DNA of 64,000 nucleotides from Nothophaeocryptopus gaeumannii. Taxonomy: Eukaryota; Ascomycota; Dothideomycetes; Mycosphaerellales; Mycosphaerellaceae. The notes under the pieces were generated by a model. It saw only the letters and a list, made by a program, of their open reading frames with translations, had not been told where the DNA came from and searched no databases. Position numbers and translations under genes: made by a program. The DNA is taken from assembly GCA_031771865.1 (NCBI GenBank), contig JASISA010000025.1, positions 372,001-436,000 of the forward strand. Direction: 5' to 3'. This document shows, in pieces, positions 53,349 through 64,000 of this stretch (position 1 is its first letter; the number at the start of each line of letters is the position of its first letter).

Positions 53349-55146
53349 TTACAGGTCGTCCTCCCCGATATTTCCGTGCAATTTGTTGAAAGCCTCTTGT
53401 GACGCCCCTTGCGTGTTTTCCTCAATCACAGCAGGCCTCATAGCTGCAATCCTGGCCATCTCCTCCTTGTCCCTCTTCTAATTTTTGGGCTCTTCGTATG
53501 CCTTCCTGTCTTCCTCAGCCTTCCTAGCTTCCTCCTCTGCCCTCTGCTTAGCCTCCTCTGCAGCTTCGGCTTTCTCTTCCTCAGTTTGAGGGTTGGCTTC
53601 TGCTTCTTCTTCTTTTTTCTGCTTCGCTGCAGCAGCAGCTTTTTCATCATCATTCTTTTCGTTCCATTGACGGCCTTCTTTATCCTTTGCGTCTAGGATT
53701 GCTTGTATTCTTGCCTTCTCTGCGTCTTCCGCTGCCTTGGATTCTCTTCTTCGGTTTGACGGTCGGCTTGCCTTTCCCCTGCCTTGACTATTGCTTCTGG
53801 TTCTTTTCCGCTGTCTGGCTCCTATGCTGCTTGTTCTTGAGAAGCTTGATCTGCTTTGGGAGGTTCTTGTGATGCCGGTTCTTTAGCAGGCTGTCCTTGC
53901 TCAGCTCTCTCTTGTGGTGTTTCGACGCCGTTCACAACTTGCTGCTCCTTCTTCGTCTCCTCTTGCTTAGCCTTCTCCTTTCTCGGGTTCTCATCTTTTC
54001 TCTCTTCCTCCCTTCTCACCTCCCTCTCCTCCCTCGCCTCATCCGCCACCCTCTCCCTCTCCCTCTCCCTCTTCGCTTCCCACTCCTTCTCCTCCTTATC
54101 CAACCTCGCCTTCTCCACCTTCCACTTCTCGCACCTCTCTCTCTCCTCCTCCAACTCCCGCCGCGCTTTAGCTTCCCTCTCATCCCAAAACTCCATATTC
54201 TCAGCATGAACTTTTGCATCTATCCCGCGGAGCTCATCGAGGAATATGGCTTTTTTTTGAGGAAGTCTTCATCGCTTAGAGTTGTTGGGATGGCTTTCTG
54301 GGGGTTAGCTTAGTTATTGTGTGCAAACTAGTAAGATGGAGGGGTATGGGGCTGTGACTTACGATCAAGGTTTACTGGAGGAGATACTTCTGGGTGGGTG
54401 GAGTACCATTCCTTTCGGACGACATATTTCCATCGGCTTTCGAGGTTGTTATCGTAGTCGCCTGGGGTGTTGACGTTCCTTCTCTCTCCGAGATGATTCG
54501 ACACTTCAACGTTTTGTGTCTCTCGAACTGTAGCTTGCCACTGCCGCTGATGCAATCTGCGATGGAGACCATGCGCAAAGCGCTTTTGTCTTTCGTCGCT
54601 GTCCCTTGCGACATGTTCTCTGGGTTCCTGCTGGCGATTATCACGCTTCGTCTGGTCTGGTCGTGTTTCAAACTCTCTCTCTTGACTACTCGCACGGCTG
54701 GCTTGATCGAATGCTTGCTTGGCGAGTATGGCATCCCGTTCATCCGCGTAACCTGCGAGTGCTCTACTTCGCCCTAGCCATCCGCCCACTCTGTCATTTA
54801 AAGCACTCTCAAATTCTGCTTCATTCTCCCACGTAAGTTCTTTCTGCGCCTCCTCCCCAAGAATGTCGAGTTGTCTCACACGATTGCTCTGCATAGCTTG
54901 GTAGAAGAAGCTCTGCTTGAATTCGGGCTCTGGATCGCCTTTCTTGATACATCGACCTTGAGCCTTCTTGGGACAGTGGGCCTGTTCTTTGGCAGACCTT
55001 GAGCGGCATTGGCAGGACTTGCGGTGGACGTGGAGAGGTCGGTGTTTCTTGTAGCCGGGTCAGATGTATCTCCGAGGGCCATGGATGGTCACTTCTAGGT
55101 ATGAAGGTTCACGCCAGACATTGATTTTCGGGTCTGGTTCCGCCAT
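53349..55146 (-). pseudogene. Decayed gene for a charged coiled-coil protein with a Cys-rich N-terminal segment
   Basis: Reading the minus strand from an ATG at 55146 (MAEPDPKINVWREPSYLEV) the coding-like sequence is broken repeatedly. An in-frame TGA lies at 55060-55062 before PGYKKHRPLHVHRKSCQCRS. A run of eight A (54251-54258 on the complement) lies where a shift by one links DEDFLKK to KAIFLDELRGIDAKVHAEN. A TAG lies at 53822-53824 within an otherwise continuous Glu/Lys/Arg coiled coil. Another shift occurs near 53755, and a TAG at 53478-53480 precedes the tail ending GNIGEDDL at 53349. Between about 54240 and 54360 a GT-AG intron seems present. The intact ancestor would have had a Cys-rich patch (CQC, HC, RC) and a long Glu/Lys/Arg/Ala-rich coiled coil. 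No family was recognised. The number of independent lesions argues against sequencing error alone, though some breaks could be unrecognised introns. Confidence 0.6.
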
Positions 55147-55653
55147 TGTTACGTCCAGCTCGTCTATTGCAAAGGCCTGTGAGGTTCTGAGTCAAGTAGT
55201 CAAAACGAATCTTATAATTTTGCAGAAGTCGATTAAATTAAAGAGCTTCTGTTCTCTACGGTCATAATGAATGTATGATGATCTGATGCCGTACTGAATA
55301 TTTTCTAAAGGACGTTTCTTTGTTTGTACTTGACGCATTAGGGTACAGTATGTTGCAGAACTGGGCTCGGAGTCAGCGCTTTGTCCGTTTCAATGAACAA
55401 TGAATCGACCTACCGCTTTTCTATGGTACATTCGATGGGGCCTCCGCGCATGTCATTCGCGTGACTGTCGCGTGGTGACCTTTGTGTCTTCCGAGGTCAC
55501 AAGCCTCGCATTCAGAAAAAGTAGTAGTAATGGCAACCCTTCCCAAACGCCAATCGCTAATGCATTCACAATCTGTCGTAGTGGTATGCAATCATCCTGA
55601 GATTCTCATCCTGGAGTCCTCATCTTAACATTCCCCTTATGGTGGAAACTTCC
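55147..55653. other. Intergenic, 507 bp
   Basis: Between the decayed coiled-coil gene and the bHLH gene. No gene or repeat recognised. Confidence 0.45.
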
Positions 55654-56214
55654 TCAATCATCGCGACGCGGAGAGGCGCTGCGGCTGCGGCTCTTGTTGG
55701 AGTCTCGCGAGCGGGTAGGCTTTGGGGGAGTCGGGGCTGGGGCAGCGACCGGCGCTGGTCGCTGCTGCTGCTGCTGCTGAGGCTGATGTGGAATTGGCGG
55801 GAATTCCATAGGCCGCTGCAGCGAAGCTGGCTGTGGTGGAGGAGCTGGACCAAGACCAGCAGCGAACGCTTCCTGGGCGTCGCGGTGTCGAATCTTCTCC
55901 TCGATGTCCATGTAGAGCCGTGCAACCTGCTGAGACGTCCATCCCTTCTTCGCTGCGAGCTCAATGACTGCCTTCTGCTTGTCTTTCTCCTTGCGCATGT
56001 ACTCGACTGTCGCGGACAGAACGGTAGCCTCAGAGCGGGCGTTACCCTCTTGTCCTGGAACGATCTCGCAGAGCTTGTCAAATCCACGACGAATAGCCTC
56101 GCGACGCTTCTTTTCGCTCTCTATGTGGTTCTTCTTCTTCTCTTGCTCCGTCAAGCGCTGCTTCGCTGGTGTGAGCGGGCTCGTTGGGTCGCCAAATCCG
56201 TTCATAGTGGCCAT
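55654..56214 (-). CDS. Basic helix-loop-helix transcription factor (Ino4-like type)
   Basis: Intronless, 186 residues. The bHLH domain occupies about 21-75: basic region KNHIESEKKRREAIRRGFDK (with the H/E/R contacts for an E-box), loop EIVPGQEGNARSE, second helix ATVLSATVEYMRKEKDKQKA. The C-terminal half is Pro/Gln-rich with a polyglutamine run encoded by a CTG/GCT repeat (55761-55779) and ends in an Arg/Ser tail (SRDSNKSRSRSASPRRDD). In size and domain order it resembles the small fungal bHLH proteins of the Ino4 kind, which act as dimers on phospholipid genes. Direct targets here are unknown. Confidence 0.85.
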   Translation of the reverse strand: MATMNGFGDPTSPLTPAKQRLTEQEKKKNHIESEKKRREAIRRGFDKLCEIVPGQEGNARSEATVLSATVEYMRKEKDKQKAVIELAAKKGWTSQQVARLYMDIEEKIRHRDAQEAFAAGLGPAPPPQPASLQRPMEFPPIPHQPQQQQQQRPAPVAAPAPTPPKPTRSRDSNKSRSRSASPRRDD

Positions 56215-57326
56215 GGGTCGAGGATGTAGTGGAATTTGATGTTAGTGTTTGGCTGTATGTCGTCGTCGTTTGTGAGATGCGCGAAAACCTGGATCGATCG
56301 GCGGGTCGATGAGGATAAGGGTAAGGAGGTTAGATGAGCGCTCAGAGCGATTGAGGAAGCCTTCGGCTACTCCACTGTCGAGAGTGAATGAAGCTCTGGG
56401 TTTCTAGCTTGAGTGAATGAAGCTTGGCGCTGCGCACATGCGCGTGGTGGTGGTGTTGTGTGATGTGAAGATGTTGTTGAGGAGTGGCGGGGGTGGTGTG
56501 GTTGGTGTCGAGGAGTGTTGAGGTTGTGGTGATGTCGCGGTGATGTTGGCAAGATGTCAAGGTGAGGTTGTCGAGGGATCGGTCAAGGCGGGTTGAAACG
56601 GTAGTCGGTCGCGCGATGCAGGGTATCGCGCATATTCGTGGGCAGCGTGTGAGAATTGCAGATGCTCGCGCCGCGCGCGGACCGTGAGTGAATGATCCAA
56701 TGGCACGCTTGTGATTGTCACATGCGAATTCAAGCTGAGGCCCGCCGGCAGGGGTCGGCTCAGATGGCTTAAGGTTTCGGTCTCGGATTGATCCTCTCGG
56801 CAGGCGGCGACTACAGTCATTTTTGGCATCAATGCTCCCGATGTTGTGGGACTAGCGGGATGCTTTGTGAAAGTGACGTTGATTTTATTCGCGTTGTTAA
56901 CCGTTGTGTCTTGGGCGTCGGCACAGAGCATGGAGCCGTTTCAGGCGCGCTGGTCTGAGAGTTGTCTGCAAGCTCCATACACATCTTGCCACCACAATAC
57001 CAGAACATAATACTCCGCTGGACAATACTGAGGACGAGAGAAGAGCTTGCCAATACATGATTGTCGGTGCAAGGTACCAGGATCTTTTGGTCTGACGTCT
57101 ACCTTTACATCCGAAGGGAAGGAAGCAGGGAAGTGCATCTCCCCGCCTGCCGCGCTGCAGCCAAACAGACTTGCGGGTGTGGAAAGTGAAACAGGGCTGT
57201 CGCTGTCGCTGCCTCAGCCAACAACATACAGAACACCGCAGCGACGTGCCGGTGCTTCTCGTCAGATGGACTGAATCGCATTCCGTCACGTGGTGTAGCA
57301 CATTGTACCACTGCCCCCCTGCCACC
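56215..57326. promoter_or_regulatory. Divergent upstream region of the bHLH and UNC13-like genes, 1.1 kb
   Basis: Starts with a GGTGGTG-type G/T-rich stretch (56440-56560) upstream of the bHLH gene. Frames found here are low-complexity His/Thr shadows of that repeat. The UNC13-like frame is open back to 57171 but its first ATG is 57327. Confidence 0.45.
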
Positions 57327-60300
57327 ATGGAGCGAAGGTCGGCGTCGTCGTCGGTCAACTCGCGCCGGACCAACTCGCACTCCGCCAAAGAGACGCTGCG
57401 TCGCAACATGAGCTACACCAAGCGACAGCTGCCTCAGGTCCCCGTCACCGGCCACGATGCCTACCTCTACGCCCTCCGCGCCGCCTACCTCGCATACCTC
57501 CTCCTGCCCCGCCAGAAACGAGTCCAACATGTCGCCAACACTTCGAAGCCGATCCAGCGAAGCTCCACATCGATCAACGATATGGTCAAGGACTTCAGCC
57601 TGATCCGTGACAGCAAGAGCACCCGCTTCCCTCATGGCTTCATGGCTGCCCTGGACAAGAGGCTGACCGGAGTCTTGACTGGCACTGAGAAGATGCCGGA
57701 GTATCACAACAACGATATCAAGCGAACGTTTGGCGTCTTCTTGAATGAGTTCAAGAACCCAACGTTTCGAAAGAGCATGGAGAAGGATCGCAGGGTGGAG
57801 GATCTACTGCTCATCTTCTTCTCGAAAGCCACAGCAACGCTGCAGCAAGGGAAGCCTGCTGAAGACGACAGCTGGAAATTGATGGTTGACCGCCATGTCG
57901 CTCTGTTCGTTCGCTTGATCAGTAGTACTTTAAACAACAACGATTGGACACGAGACCGACCGGAATTGACAAGTCGCTTGAAGACGTTGGAAACGAAGCT
58001 CCTACAGCACGATCAAGATCTGGCGGACGCGACTCAAAGAGCCGGCGGTCAGGGAGGCACCAGTGTTGAGGTAGAAGTACCACGGTCCTACGAAGTCAGA
58101 GATATGCCGCTGGTGATCAGAGTGTGCAGGATATTCTCAAAGCCGACAGTACAAGCACAGAATGATATAAATGCGCACAAGACGGAGTGGACAGAGAAGG
58201 AGGCTTTGCGGGACTTGAAGGAGTATCAGAACCATATGACCTTGAACACACGGGCGACATTGTCAAAAGACGATTTTGATCTGGACGACGCATACGAAAC
58301 ATGGAGGAAGGGCGAATTGAGCGACCTGAGCCAGATGATGCTAGCTCTCCTCCAATCCGACCCGACACTGGCGAAAACTTCCAGCGGGAGCCTCCCGCAA
58401 TTCAAATCGCCTTCTGCGGTCCAGAATGACAGCGGCTACAGTGAGCTGAGCAGATCTTTTTCAAGGCCAGAGAACGAGCATGATTCAAGCTATGTGATTG
58501 ATCAGCCTGTCGACATGAGTGGACTGAATCTGGGCGACTCTCCTCGAGACTCTGGTACCGGGTCCATGGATGCGAGCCATGCGAACTTCACTTTCATTCC
58601 CCCTGATGCACGAGCATACTACCGACAAACTTTGAAGACTGCGTTGACACATGATATGGCGGATGACGACCTACAACCCGGCGTGGGCGTAGATGGTGCA
58701 CCTGCCATGAAGCTACTGTCTCCGCAGTCAACAGAACTTTTGAACGAGGTTGCACTCCGGTGGCGTGTACCGCAGTTCACGCGATTGGTCTTGTTCCTTG
58801 ATGTTGTACGGGAAAAGTACCAGGATCAGGAGGTCTCGTTGGATACTGTCGATGCTGCGTTCAACTACGTGAAGGAGCCACCACCGGAGCCGAAGAAGGG
58901 CAAGTCGCAAGTCGTACAAGCTAGTCTGTTCGACCGCAGCAAGTGGACAATTGCGGACTATGCCACGATGCAGAGCTTGCTGGCTGGCCTCCAAGACGCC
59001 CTTTTGCGTGAGTTTTTCGAAGAATTTCAAAACTGTTACGAGACGAAGCCACCGCAGATTGGAACGATAATGTTCGTCTTGGAAGAGCAGGTCTGGGCAG
59101 ACCCATCTTTCAGCAGGAACCCAGAAGACCTGCAAGCGTTTGGGCAGATGATGTCGGAACAATTGAAAGCAAAAGCGCAAGAGAAGTATCATGACATGCT
59201 AGCGAAGAATGTTCCCGATGACTCCACCGAGTGGGAATTCTACAACGTCATCCAGCTGGGACAAGCAGTGACCGGCATGTGCAACAAAATCCAAAAGCGC
59301 TACAGGAAGCAACCGGAGATTCTCGGTGTCCGCCCGCTCAGCTTGCTTGTTGAAGAGATCCTTCCGTCCTTCTCTAGCGATGCGAAGGAGCTTGTTGCCA
59401 GGATCATGTCCATCACCAAAGAGCGAGGAGACGAAGTTCCAGTGCAAGATGGATTTGAGTTGTACGGTGAAATGGTGCAGATCCGGACTGTGTATTCTCA
59501 AGCCCTACCAGGGCGAGAATTTGAGTTCAAGGTTGAAGATCTGTTGCAGGACTTTGTTTGGCGATGGATCAGTATGACCGATGAAAAGCTGATCAGCTGG
59601 ATCGAGGGAGCTGTCGCTCACGACGACTTCCAGGTCCGCCAAGACAAGGATGCAAAGGAGCGTGGCGATGCGCCAACAGACGAAGCAAGGCACTCGCAAA
59701 GCGCTGTTGATGTGTACAGGATCTTCAACCAGAGTATCGACCAGATAATCAAGCTGTCATGGGATAATGACTTGCATTACGCCAAGTTCATGACAGCTAT
59801 CAGCAAGTCGATTGGAAAGGGCGTTTCCAAATACTGCGAGCTACTCGAGACCAAGTTCGCCCGCGAGATGGATCGTCAGACTCCGGAGCAGGAAGCCCGT
59901 GCCCAGCAAACGCAACGAGAGAAGTGGCTGACTGCCGCCCGAGATGTCTGGGCTACCGGAAGCCTGTCGCAGAAGATCGAACCTTTCAACTTCTACCCGG
60001 AAAGTTTCGTCAAAATCAATGACATTGAGTATGCGACTCTGCAGCTTGACAAGGTTGAGAAGGAGATGAACGTTGATGGATGCGTGGCAGCTATCAACAA
60101 GTATGAGCCGCCGCCTCCGCCCAATGTTAGGAAGAGGGGTGAGAACAAGTTCATGTTCACGATCAAGATAATAGAGGCGGAAGACCTCAAGGCTGGCGAC
60201 ATGAACGGGTTCAGTGATCCATATGTTGTGCTCGGTGACGAATACCAGAAACGATTGGCCAAGACAAGGACCGTCTACCAATCGCTGAATCCGAGATGGG

Positions 60301-61654
60301 ACGAGACTGTTGATATCCTCACTACTGGCCCGCTGAACATTATCGCCACAGTATGGGACTGGGATGCGCTGGGCGACCACGATTGCCTGGGAAGGACAAG
60401 TCTGAAGCTTGACCCAAATCACTTCAACGACTACCTGCCACGCGAGTACTGGTTGGACCTTGACACTCAGGGACGCGTGCTGGTAAGAGTGACCATGGAA
60501 GGCGAGCGCGACGATATTCAGTTCTACTTTGGCAAGGCGTTTCGAACCCTCAAACGTACGGAGCGCGACATGACTCGCAAGGTCACTGACAAGCTATCTG
60601 CATACATTCAGCAGTGTCTTTCTCGGCGCACACTTCGGGCTCTCACGAATACGTCAAGTGCTGCAACCATTGCCGGCGTTTCGATGAACACAATGCGTGG
60701 ATACTTTTCCAAGGTCTCCAACCAGGTATCAGGACGGCCGATGTCTGTGGCGAGCTCGCCTGTGCCAGCGCCGACAGGAAGTCAAATTGCAGAGTCCGCT
60801 GCAAATTCTCTAAAACCGCTTCTGCAATACTTCGATGATAACTTTGCGATTATGAAGCAGACGCTGACCGATAGTGCGATGATAATGGTAATGACGAGAT
60901 TATGGAAAGAGGTTTTGGTCACGATTGAGGGATTACTGGTGCCGCCACTAAGCGACAAGCCCTCTGTGCAGAAGCCGTTGATGATGGCTGAGGTCGATGT
61001 CGTGTACAAGTGGTTGCAGGTGAGTTGCGTGTCCATTCGAAATGTCTAATATGTACTGACAATTAGCAGATCCTGTTCGACTTCTTCCTCGCTTTCGATC
61101 CTGAGCGAGGTGTCGCTGATGGTGTCCCCATGGACGTGCTCAAATCGCCCAAGTACCACGATCTACAGAACCTCAACTTCTTCTACTTCGAACCTACCGA
61201 CAACCTCATCCGCACTTCCGAGGCCATGGCCTCCGCCAACGCCGCTCGTCAGCAAGAACAAGCCGCGCGCCTTAACCGCATGTCAGCTCCAGCTGGCTTC
61301 CTCTCGCCGTCACTGGGTGGTACTCGGCGATCGAAGTCTATCATGCAGTCTCGCAACCTCGGCACGATGCGAAAGGCGAAGGAAGAGAAGCGAAAAGAAG
61401 CTCAGGCCGATCCCAACGACGACATGATTCTCCGCATTCTGCGAATGAGGCCGGAAGCCGAGCGATACCTCAAAGACCGAAGCCGACAGAAGGAGCGGCT
61501 GGCCGCTGCCGCTGCAGCAGAAGCTATCGTCCGACAAAGCCTTCAGGCCCGCGCGAACCACTCCTACAGCAACAGTTTGGGGCGTCAACAGGCGCCAGGC
61601 GGCGGTATTCAGAGAGGCGGAATCGGAAGAGCTTGGGGCACGATTCGAGAGTAG
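57327..61654 (+). CDS. UNC13/Munc13-like protein with MUN (MHD1, MHD2) and C2 domains
   Basis: Exons 57327-61019 and 61070-61654 with a 50-bp GT-AG intron; 1425 residues. The start context is strong (gccaccATGG). An N-terminal Ser/Arg stretch is followed by a long helical MUN-type region with MHD1 at roughly 800-930. A C2 domain occupies about 940-1065 (FTIKIIEAEDLKAGDMNGFSD, then WDETVDILT and VWDWDALGDHDCLGRTSLK) and retains Asp residues of the calcium loops. MHD2 is at about 1150-1270 (LLQYFDDNFAIMKQTL, and FDFFLAFDPERGV across the intron). The tail is basic with Arg/Gln/Ala-rich helices. The MHD1-C2-MHD2 order matches fungal Ync13-type proteins, which prepare SNAREs and vesicles at sites of growth and septation. 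SLY1, at the other end of the window, acts in a different fusion step. Confidence 0.9.
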
Positions 61655-61820
61655 GACTCCCGTACTCATAGGAGTCGTCTGGGTAATGGCGTTTGTTGAA
61701 AGGGATTGCAAAATCTCCCTTATTGCATGTTATGGATATCGACTGCAAGGATTCCAGGGGCAAAGAAGCTCATGAGCGCGGAGTTTTGCGCAGGTTGCAT
61801 TTTGATGAAATAGATATACC

Positions 61821-62126
61821 CTATGTAGCTGACGCAGTATTGAGATACTTTTTGATGAAGAGGAGTGGGATGCTTGCTTCCCTGCTGGGAAAGGGCATTT
61901 TGTGGAATCGATGTCCCGTGCCTGGGTCGATGCCGTAGTCCTCGCTATCGAACATCAGGTCTCGAATTTCTCGCGGGAGGGTGAGGAAGTGTGGCGGAGG
62001 GTGCGATATGGTGAGGGAAGAGGAGGGCCGCGTGGGTTGGTGGTGATGTGAATGGGTTGAGGATTGTATGATAAGAGGGAGGAGGTATGAAAGTGGTTTT
62101 TGATGAAGACGAGCTCTTGTCCTCAT
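61821..62126 (-). pseudogene. Truncated F-box-like unit (5' fragment only)
   Basis: Contains HFLTLPREIRDLMFDSEDYGI followed by a weak PLLFIKKYLNTAS block and then a stop, whereas its intact neighbour (FLTLPQEIRDQIYDHAATTI) continues for 300 residues. The remaining coding sequence is missing; the unit ends just beyond the 3' end of the UNC13-like gene. Best read as a truncated tandem copy. Confidence 0.5.
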
Positions 62127-62150
62127 ACGGTGTCTTCATTCGGTCAGTAA
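62113..62150. repeat. Copy of the 3' flank shared by the tandem F-box-like units
   Basis: The block around 62113-62150 (ttgtcctcatacgg, then cattcgg) matches the block around 63344-63378 (ttgtcctcacacgg, then cattcgg) downstream of the next unit, showing that the duplication covered flanking DNA as well as coding sequence. Confidence 0.6.
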
Positions 62151-62242
62151 CATTACAACTAATCTAGGTCACGGGCATCATCTTTGATCCTCATCTAAAT
62201 CGCCCTCGAAGGCTCGCATCACTCGAGGGAAAAGCAATCTCC

Positions 62243-63226
62243 CTATCTAACATACCGGCTCCCATTCCACACAAAATTATTCCCCTTCTCCAATTTCCAA
62301 AACGGCGGCTCCTGCCACTTCACATAAAGCGACTTCATCTTATCTCCATCCTCTCCTCCCTCTTGAAGCGTCGTCCACCGCGCTCTTCCGCAGCCCTCTC
62401 GGATTCTCCAATGCTGCCACCGATCCAGCACATCTCCGCTACTGGACAGCGCCTCGAAAGTCCTGGGCCTTACCCACCCCTGAGCCTGGACGAGATTATA
62501 CGATTCCATTGATTTTCTGTAAAGCCGTGCCATCTCATCCCCACACTCTTTGGCGAATTTGCGACTTGGTGTGATGAGCTTGAGGATTTGACATAGATCC
62601 AACACGCGGGATGAGAATGTCTTTCGATATGTCATTTTGCATAGGTGGTCGTAGGGATATTTCTGGAACACTGTCTGCCGAAATTCGTCAAGCCAGATTG
62701 CAAGGAGATCGATGAGTCTGGATATGGCGGCGAGGAGTGTGCTAGCGTATAAGCGCCGATCTTTCTTGTCATTTTCTTTCCAGAAGACTTTGTATCCTCG
62801 ATCCTCGTAGTCGTATACCTCTAGTATCTTGGTGGGGGTCGAGTGATCGTATCGGATGGCATGCATAGCAAAGCCGCGAAAATCTTTGGAGTTGTAGAGA
62901 TGTTCGAAGTGGATATGAGAGTAGATGTCGTGTGAGGGTGTACGCATCGAGAAACGGAAGCTATTGGGGTCCAAATCCAGGGCAGATGGGTTGAAAACGT
63001 TGTGTGCGATTAGAGCGGGTAGGTCCTCGTCTAATGCTTTGGGTTTCCAGTCTCGGAGTTCTTTGCTGACTTGAGAGCAGAGTAGCGGTACGGCAGGATC
63101 GATCCATGGATATGTGGCTTCTTTCACTTTGCAATCGATCGTTGTGGCGGCGTGGTCGTAGATCTGGTCCCGGATTTCCTGTGGTAGGGTCAGGAATTGC
63201 GGCTTTGGAGTCTGTTGGCTGGCCAT
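62243..63226 (-). CDS. F-box-like (LPxEIRxxIY-type) protein, intact tandem copy
   Basis: Intronless, 327 residues, ATG at 63226 (MASQQTPKPQFLTLPQEIRD). Blocks: the opening LTLPQEIRDQIYDHA; VPLLCSQVSKELRDWKP; LLAAISRLIDLLAIWLDEFR; SRVLDLCQILKLITPSRKFAKE; and a C-terminal region with WQHWRIREG and KSLYVKWQEPPFWKLEKG. The last three blocks recur in the damaged copy to the right, which shows what the conserved core is. Family function unknown. Confidence 0.7.
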   Translation of the reverse strand: MASQQTPKPQFLTLPQEIRDQIYDHAATTIDCKVKEATYPWIDPAVPLLCSQVSKELRDWKPKALDEDLPALIAHNVFNPSALDLDPNSFRFSMRTPSHDIYSHIHFEHLYNSKDFRGFAMHAIRYDHSTPTKILEVYDYEDRGYKVFWKENDKKDRRLYASTLLAAISRLIDLLAIWLDEFRQTVFQKYPYDHLCKMTYRKTFSSRVLDLCQILKLITPSRKFAKECGDEMARLYRKSMESYNLVQAQGWVRPRTFEALSSSGDVLDRWQHWRIREGCGRARWTTLQEGGEDGDKMKSLYVKWQEPPFWKLEKGNNFVWNGSRYVR

Positions 63227-63379
63227 GTTGAGGGAGATTTAATGATAACGATTCGAGTGTGCTGCGGATTCGGGAATGTGAAAAGAGGTAGAAGGGCGAA
63301 GGAAAGAAAGAAAAAGAGATCCTGAGTCTGGCACAAGGGGTTATTGTCCTCACACGGTTTCCACATTCGGCAACAATCA

Positions 63380-64000
63380 GTACCACTATACCACTCAGCT
63401 TTCCTCGTAATAGTTTTCCTTCCTCATAATCTTTGAGCAAGGCCTCACCATCCGGATTTGCCCACCTTATACAGAGCGTCTTCAACTTCTCACCAGGCCT
63501 CCTTTTCTCCTTAGTAGTCCTCCACTGCGGTTTTCCAACACCCAGTGTCACCCTTCGCCATCCCATTTCGTCGAATCATCCACTCCATCTAGATACATAT
63601 AAAATAACGTGATCGTCTTTGAACCGCGCCACATCGCTTTCGAGCCGATCCTGTGCTTTTAACAGCTTCTCGTAACACTGAGCCATGACCTTCTGAATCT
63701 CTGCGTCGAAAGTCTTGCTCGGAGAAATGAGTTTAAGCATATGACAAAGCTTGATGAGGTAGCATAAGTTGCTTTCCATAGGCCAGCTCTTGTTGTTGAG
63801 ACACGTGAGACATTGAAAACCCGTGCGTTCCTGCCAGGCACGATAAGATGCGTGGTTCTTTCGAGGATACTCTTCCCACCAAATGGCGAAAGAATCCAAG
63901 AGTCTTGAAATTTCTGTTAGGAGGAAGCCTGAATGTGACTGGCGAGTCTGTCGATGGTGGGTTTTCCGAATGATCTCGTAGGGCCAGTTGGAACTTCCCC
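63380..64000 (-). pseudogene. Damaged F-box-like tandem copy, 5' part off the right edge
   Basis: Minus-strand sequence from 64000 leftward carries MDSFAIWWEEYPRKN, LIKLCHMLKLISPSKTFDAE and, after a TGA at 63576-63578, GKPQWRTTKEKRR and KLKTLCIRWANPDGE in the same frame. These match in order blocks of the intact gene at 62243-63226 (LLAIWLDEF, LCQILKLITPSRKFAKE, ARWTTLQEGG, MKSLYVKWQEPP). The TGA therefore appears to be a nonsense change inside the conserved region. The start of the gene is beyond the window, and the original stop is not certain; 63380 is an estimate. Confidence 0.55.

Noticed and set aside
53897..54313. Leu/Ser-rich plus-strand frames resembling membrane proteins
   Set aside because: They are the reverse complement of Glu/Lys/Arg-rich coiled-coil codons on the minus strand.
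43451..55146. Repeat-induced point mutation (RIP) as the cause of the stop codons
   Set aside because: Damage includes indels and scattered single stops without the dense C-to-T change and AT-rich composition expected of RIP; the lesions cannot be polarised without relatives.

Overview
This is a 64 kb piece of nuclear chromosome from a filamentous ascomycete (Pezizomycotina), most likely a dothideomycete. The evidence is the mix of fungal-type housekeeping genes (SLY1, urease, NUP85, MCR1, RPB2, an UNC13-type protein), GT-AG introns that are nearly all 46-144 bp, about one gene per 2 kb on both strands, and repeated members of the short 'LPxELRxxIY' F-box-like family that is expanded in that class. 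The class assignment is an inference from gene content. No rRNA, tRNA, CRISPR, origin or intact transposon was recognised.

Layout. 0-2 kb: 5' part of SLY1 on the minus strand, running off the left edge, divergent from a PNUTS/Ppn1-like gene (2.8-6.2 kb). 6.6-7.6 kb: a decayed half of an MFS transporter. 7.8-12.4 kb: urease and an HMG-box protein. 13.3-18.6 kb: an accessory block of orphan genes: a small coiled-coil protein, a protein with a Copia-protease-like beta-barrel, a gene with two copies of that protein's C-terminal tail motif, and, divergently, a protein with two dsRNA-binding-like folds. 18.8-21.3 kb: a GT31-like glycosyltransferase and an F-box-like gene, then 1.9 kb without a convincing gene. 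23.2-29.8 kb: a secreted GH20 hexosaminidase, a cyanamide-hydratase-like HD protein and NUP85. 30.4-33.1 kb: a peroxisomal 4-coumarate-CoA-ligase-like enzyme whose stop codon lies 9 bp from that of a convergent methyltransferase. 33.4-35.4 kb: the most unusual gene, an apparently inactive poly(A)-polymerase-like protein fused to a C-terminal MJ1316 (DUF504) domain. 36.4-47.3 kb: metabolic genes (ferritin-like/Rds1, two SDRs, MCR1, a P450 with an in-frame stop, an acyl-CoA dehydrogenase) and a broken F-box-like gene. 47.8-51.6 kb: intronless RPB2. 52.4-56.2 kb: an F-box-like gene, a heavily decayed charged coiled-coil gene and a bHLH factor. 57.3-61.7 kb: an UNC13/MUN-C2 gene. 61.8-64 kb: three tandem F-box-like units, of which only the middle one looks intact.

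How the genes relate. Most housekeeping genes are unrelated neighbours. Possible functional links are cyanamide hydratase (makes urea) with urease (consumes it), and CoA-ligase with the methyltransferase; both are inferences. At least five loci show reading-frame damage (MFS, P450, two F-box-like genes, the coiled-coil gene), so the window mixes stable core genes with decaying accessory genes. The best candidates for something new are the PAP-like/MJ1316 fusion and the 14.2-16.4 kb pair sharing a tail motif.

Exon borders were read by eye from GT-AG sites, frame continuity and family similarity recalled from memory; no alignment was run.
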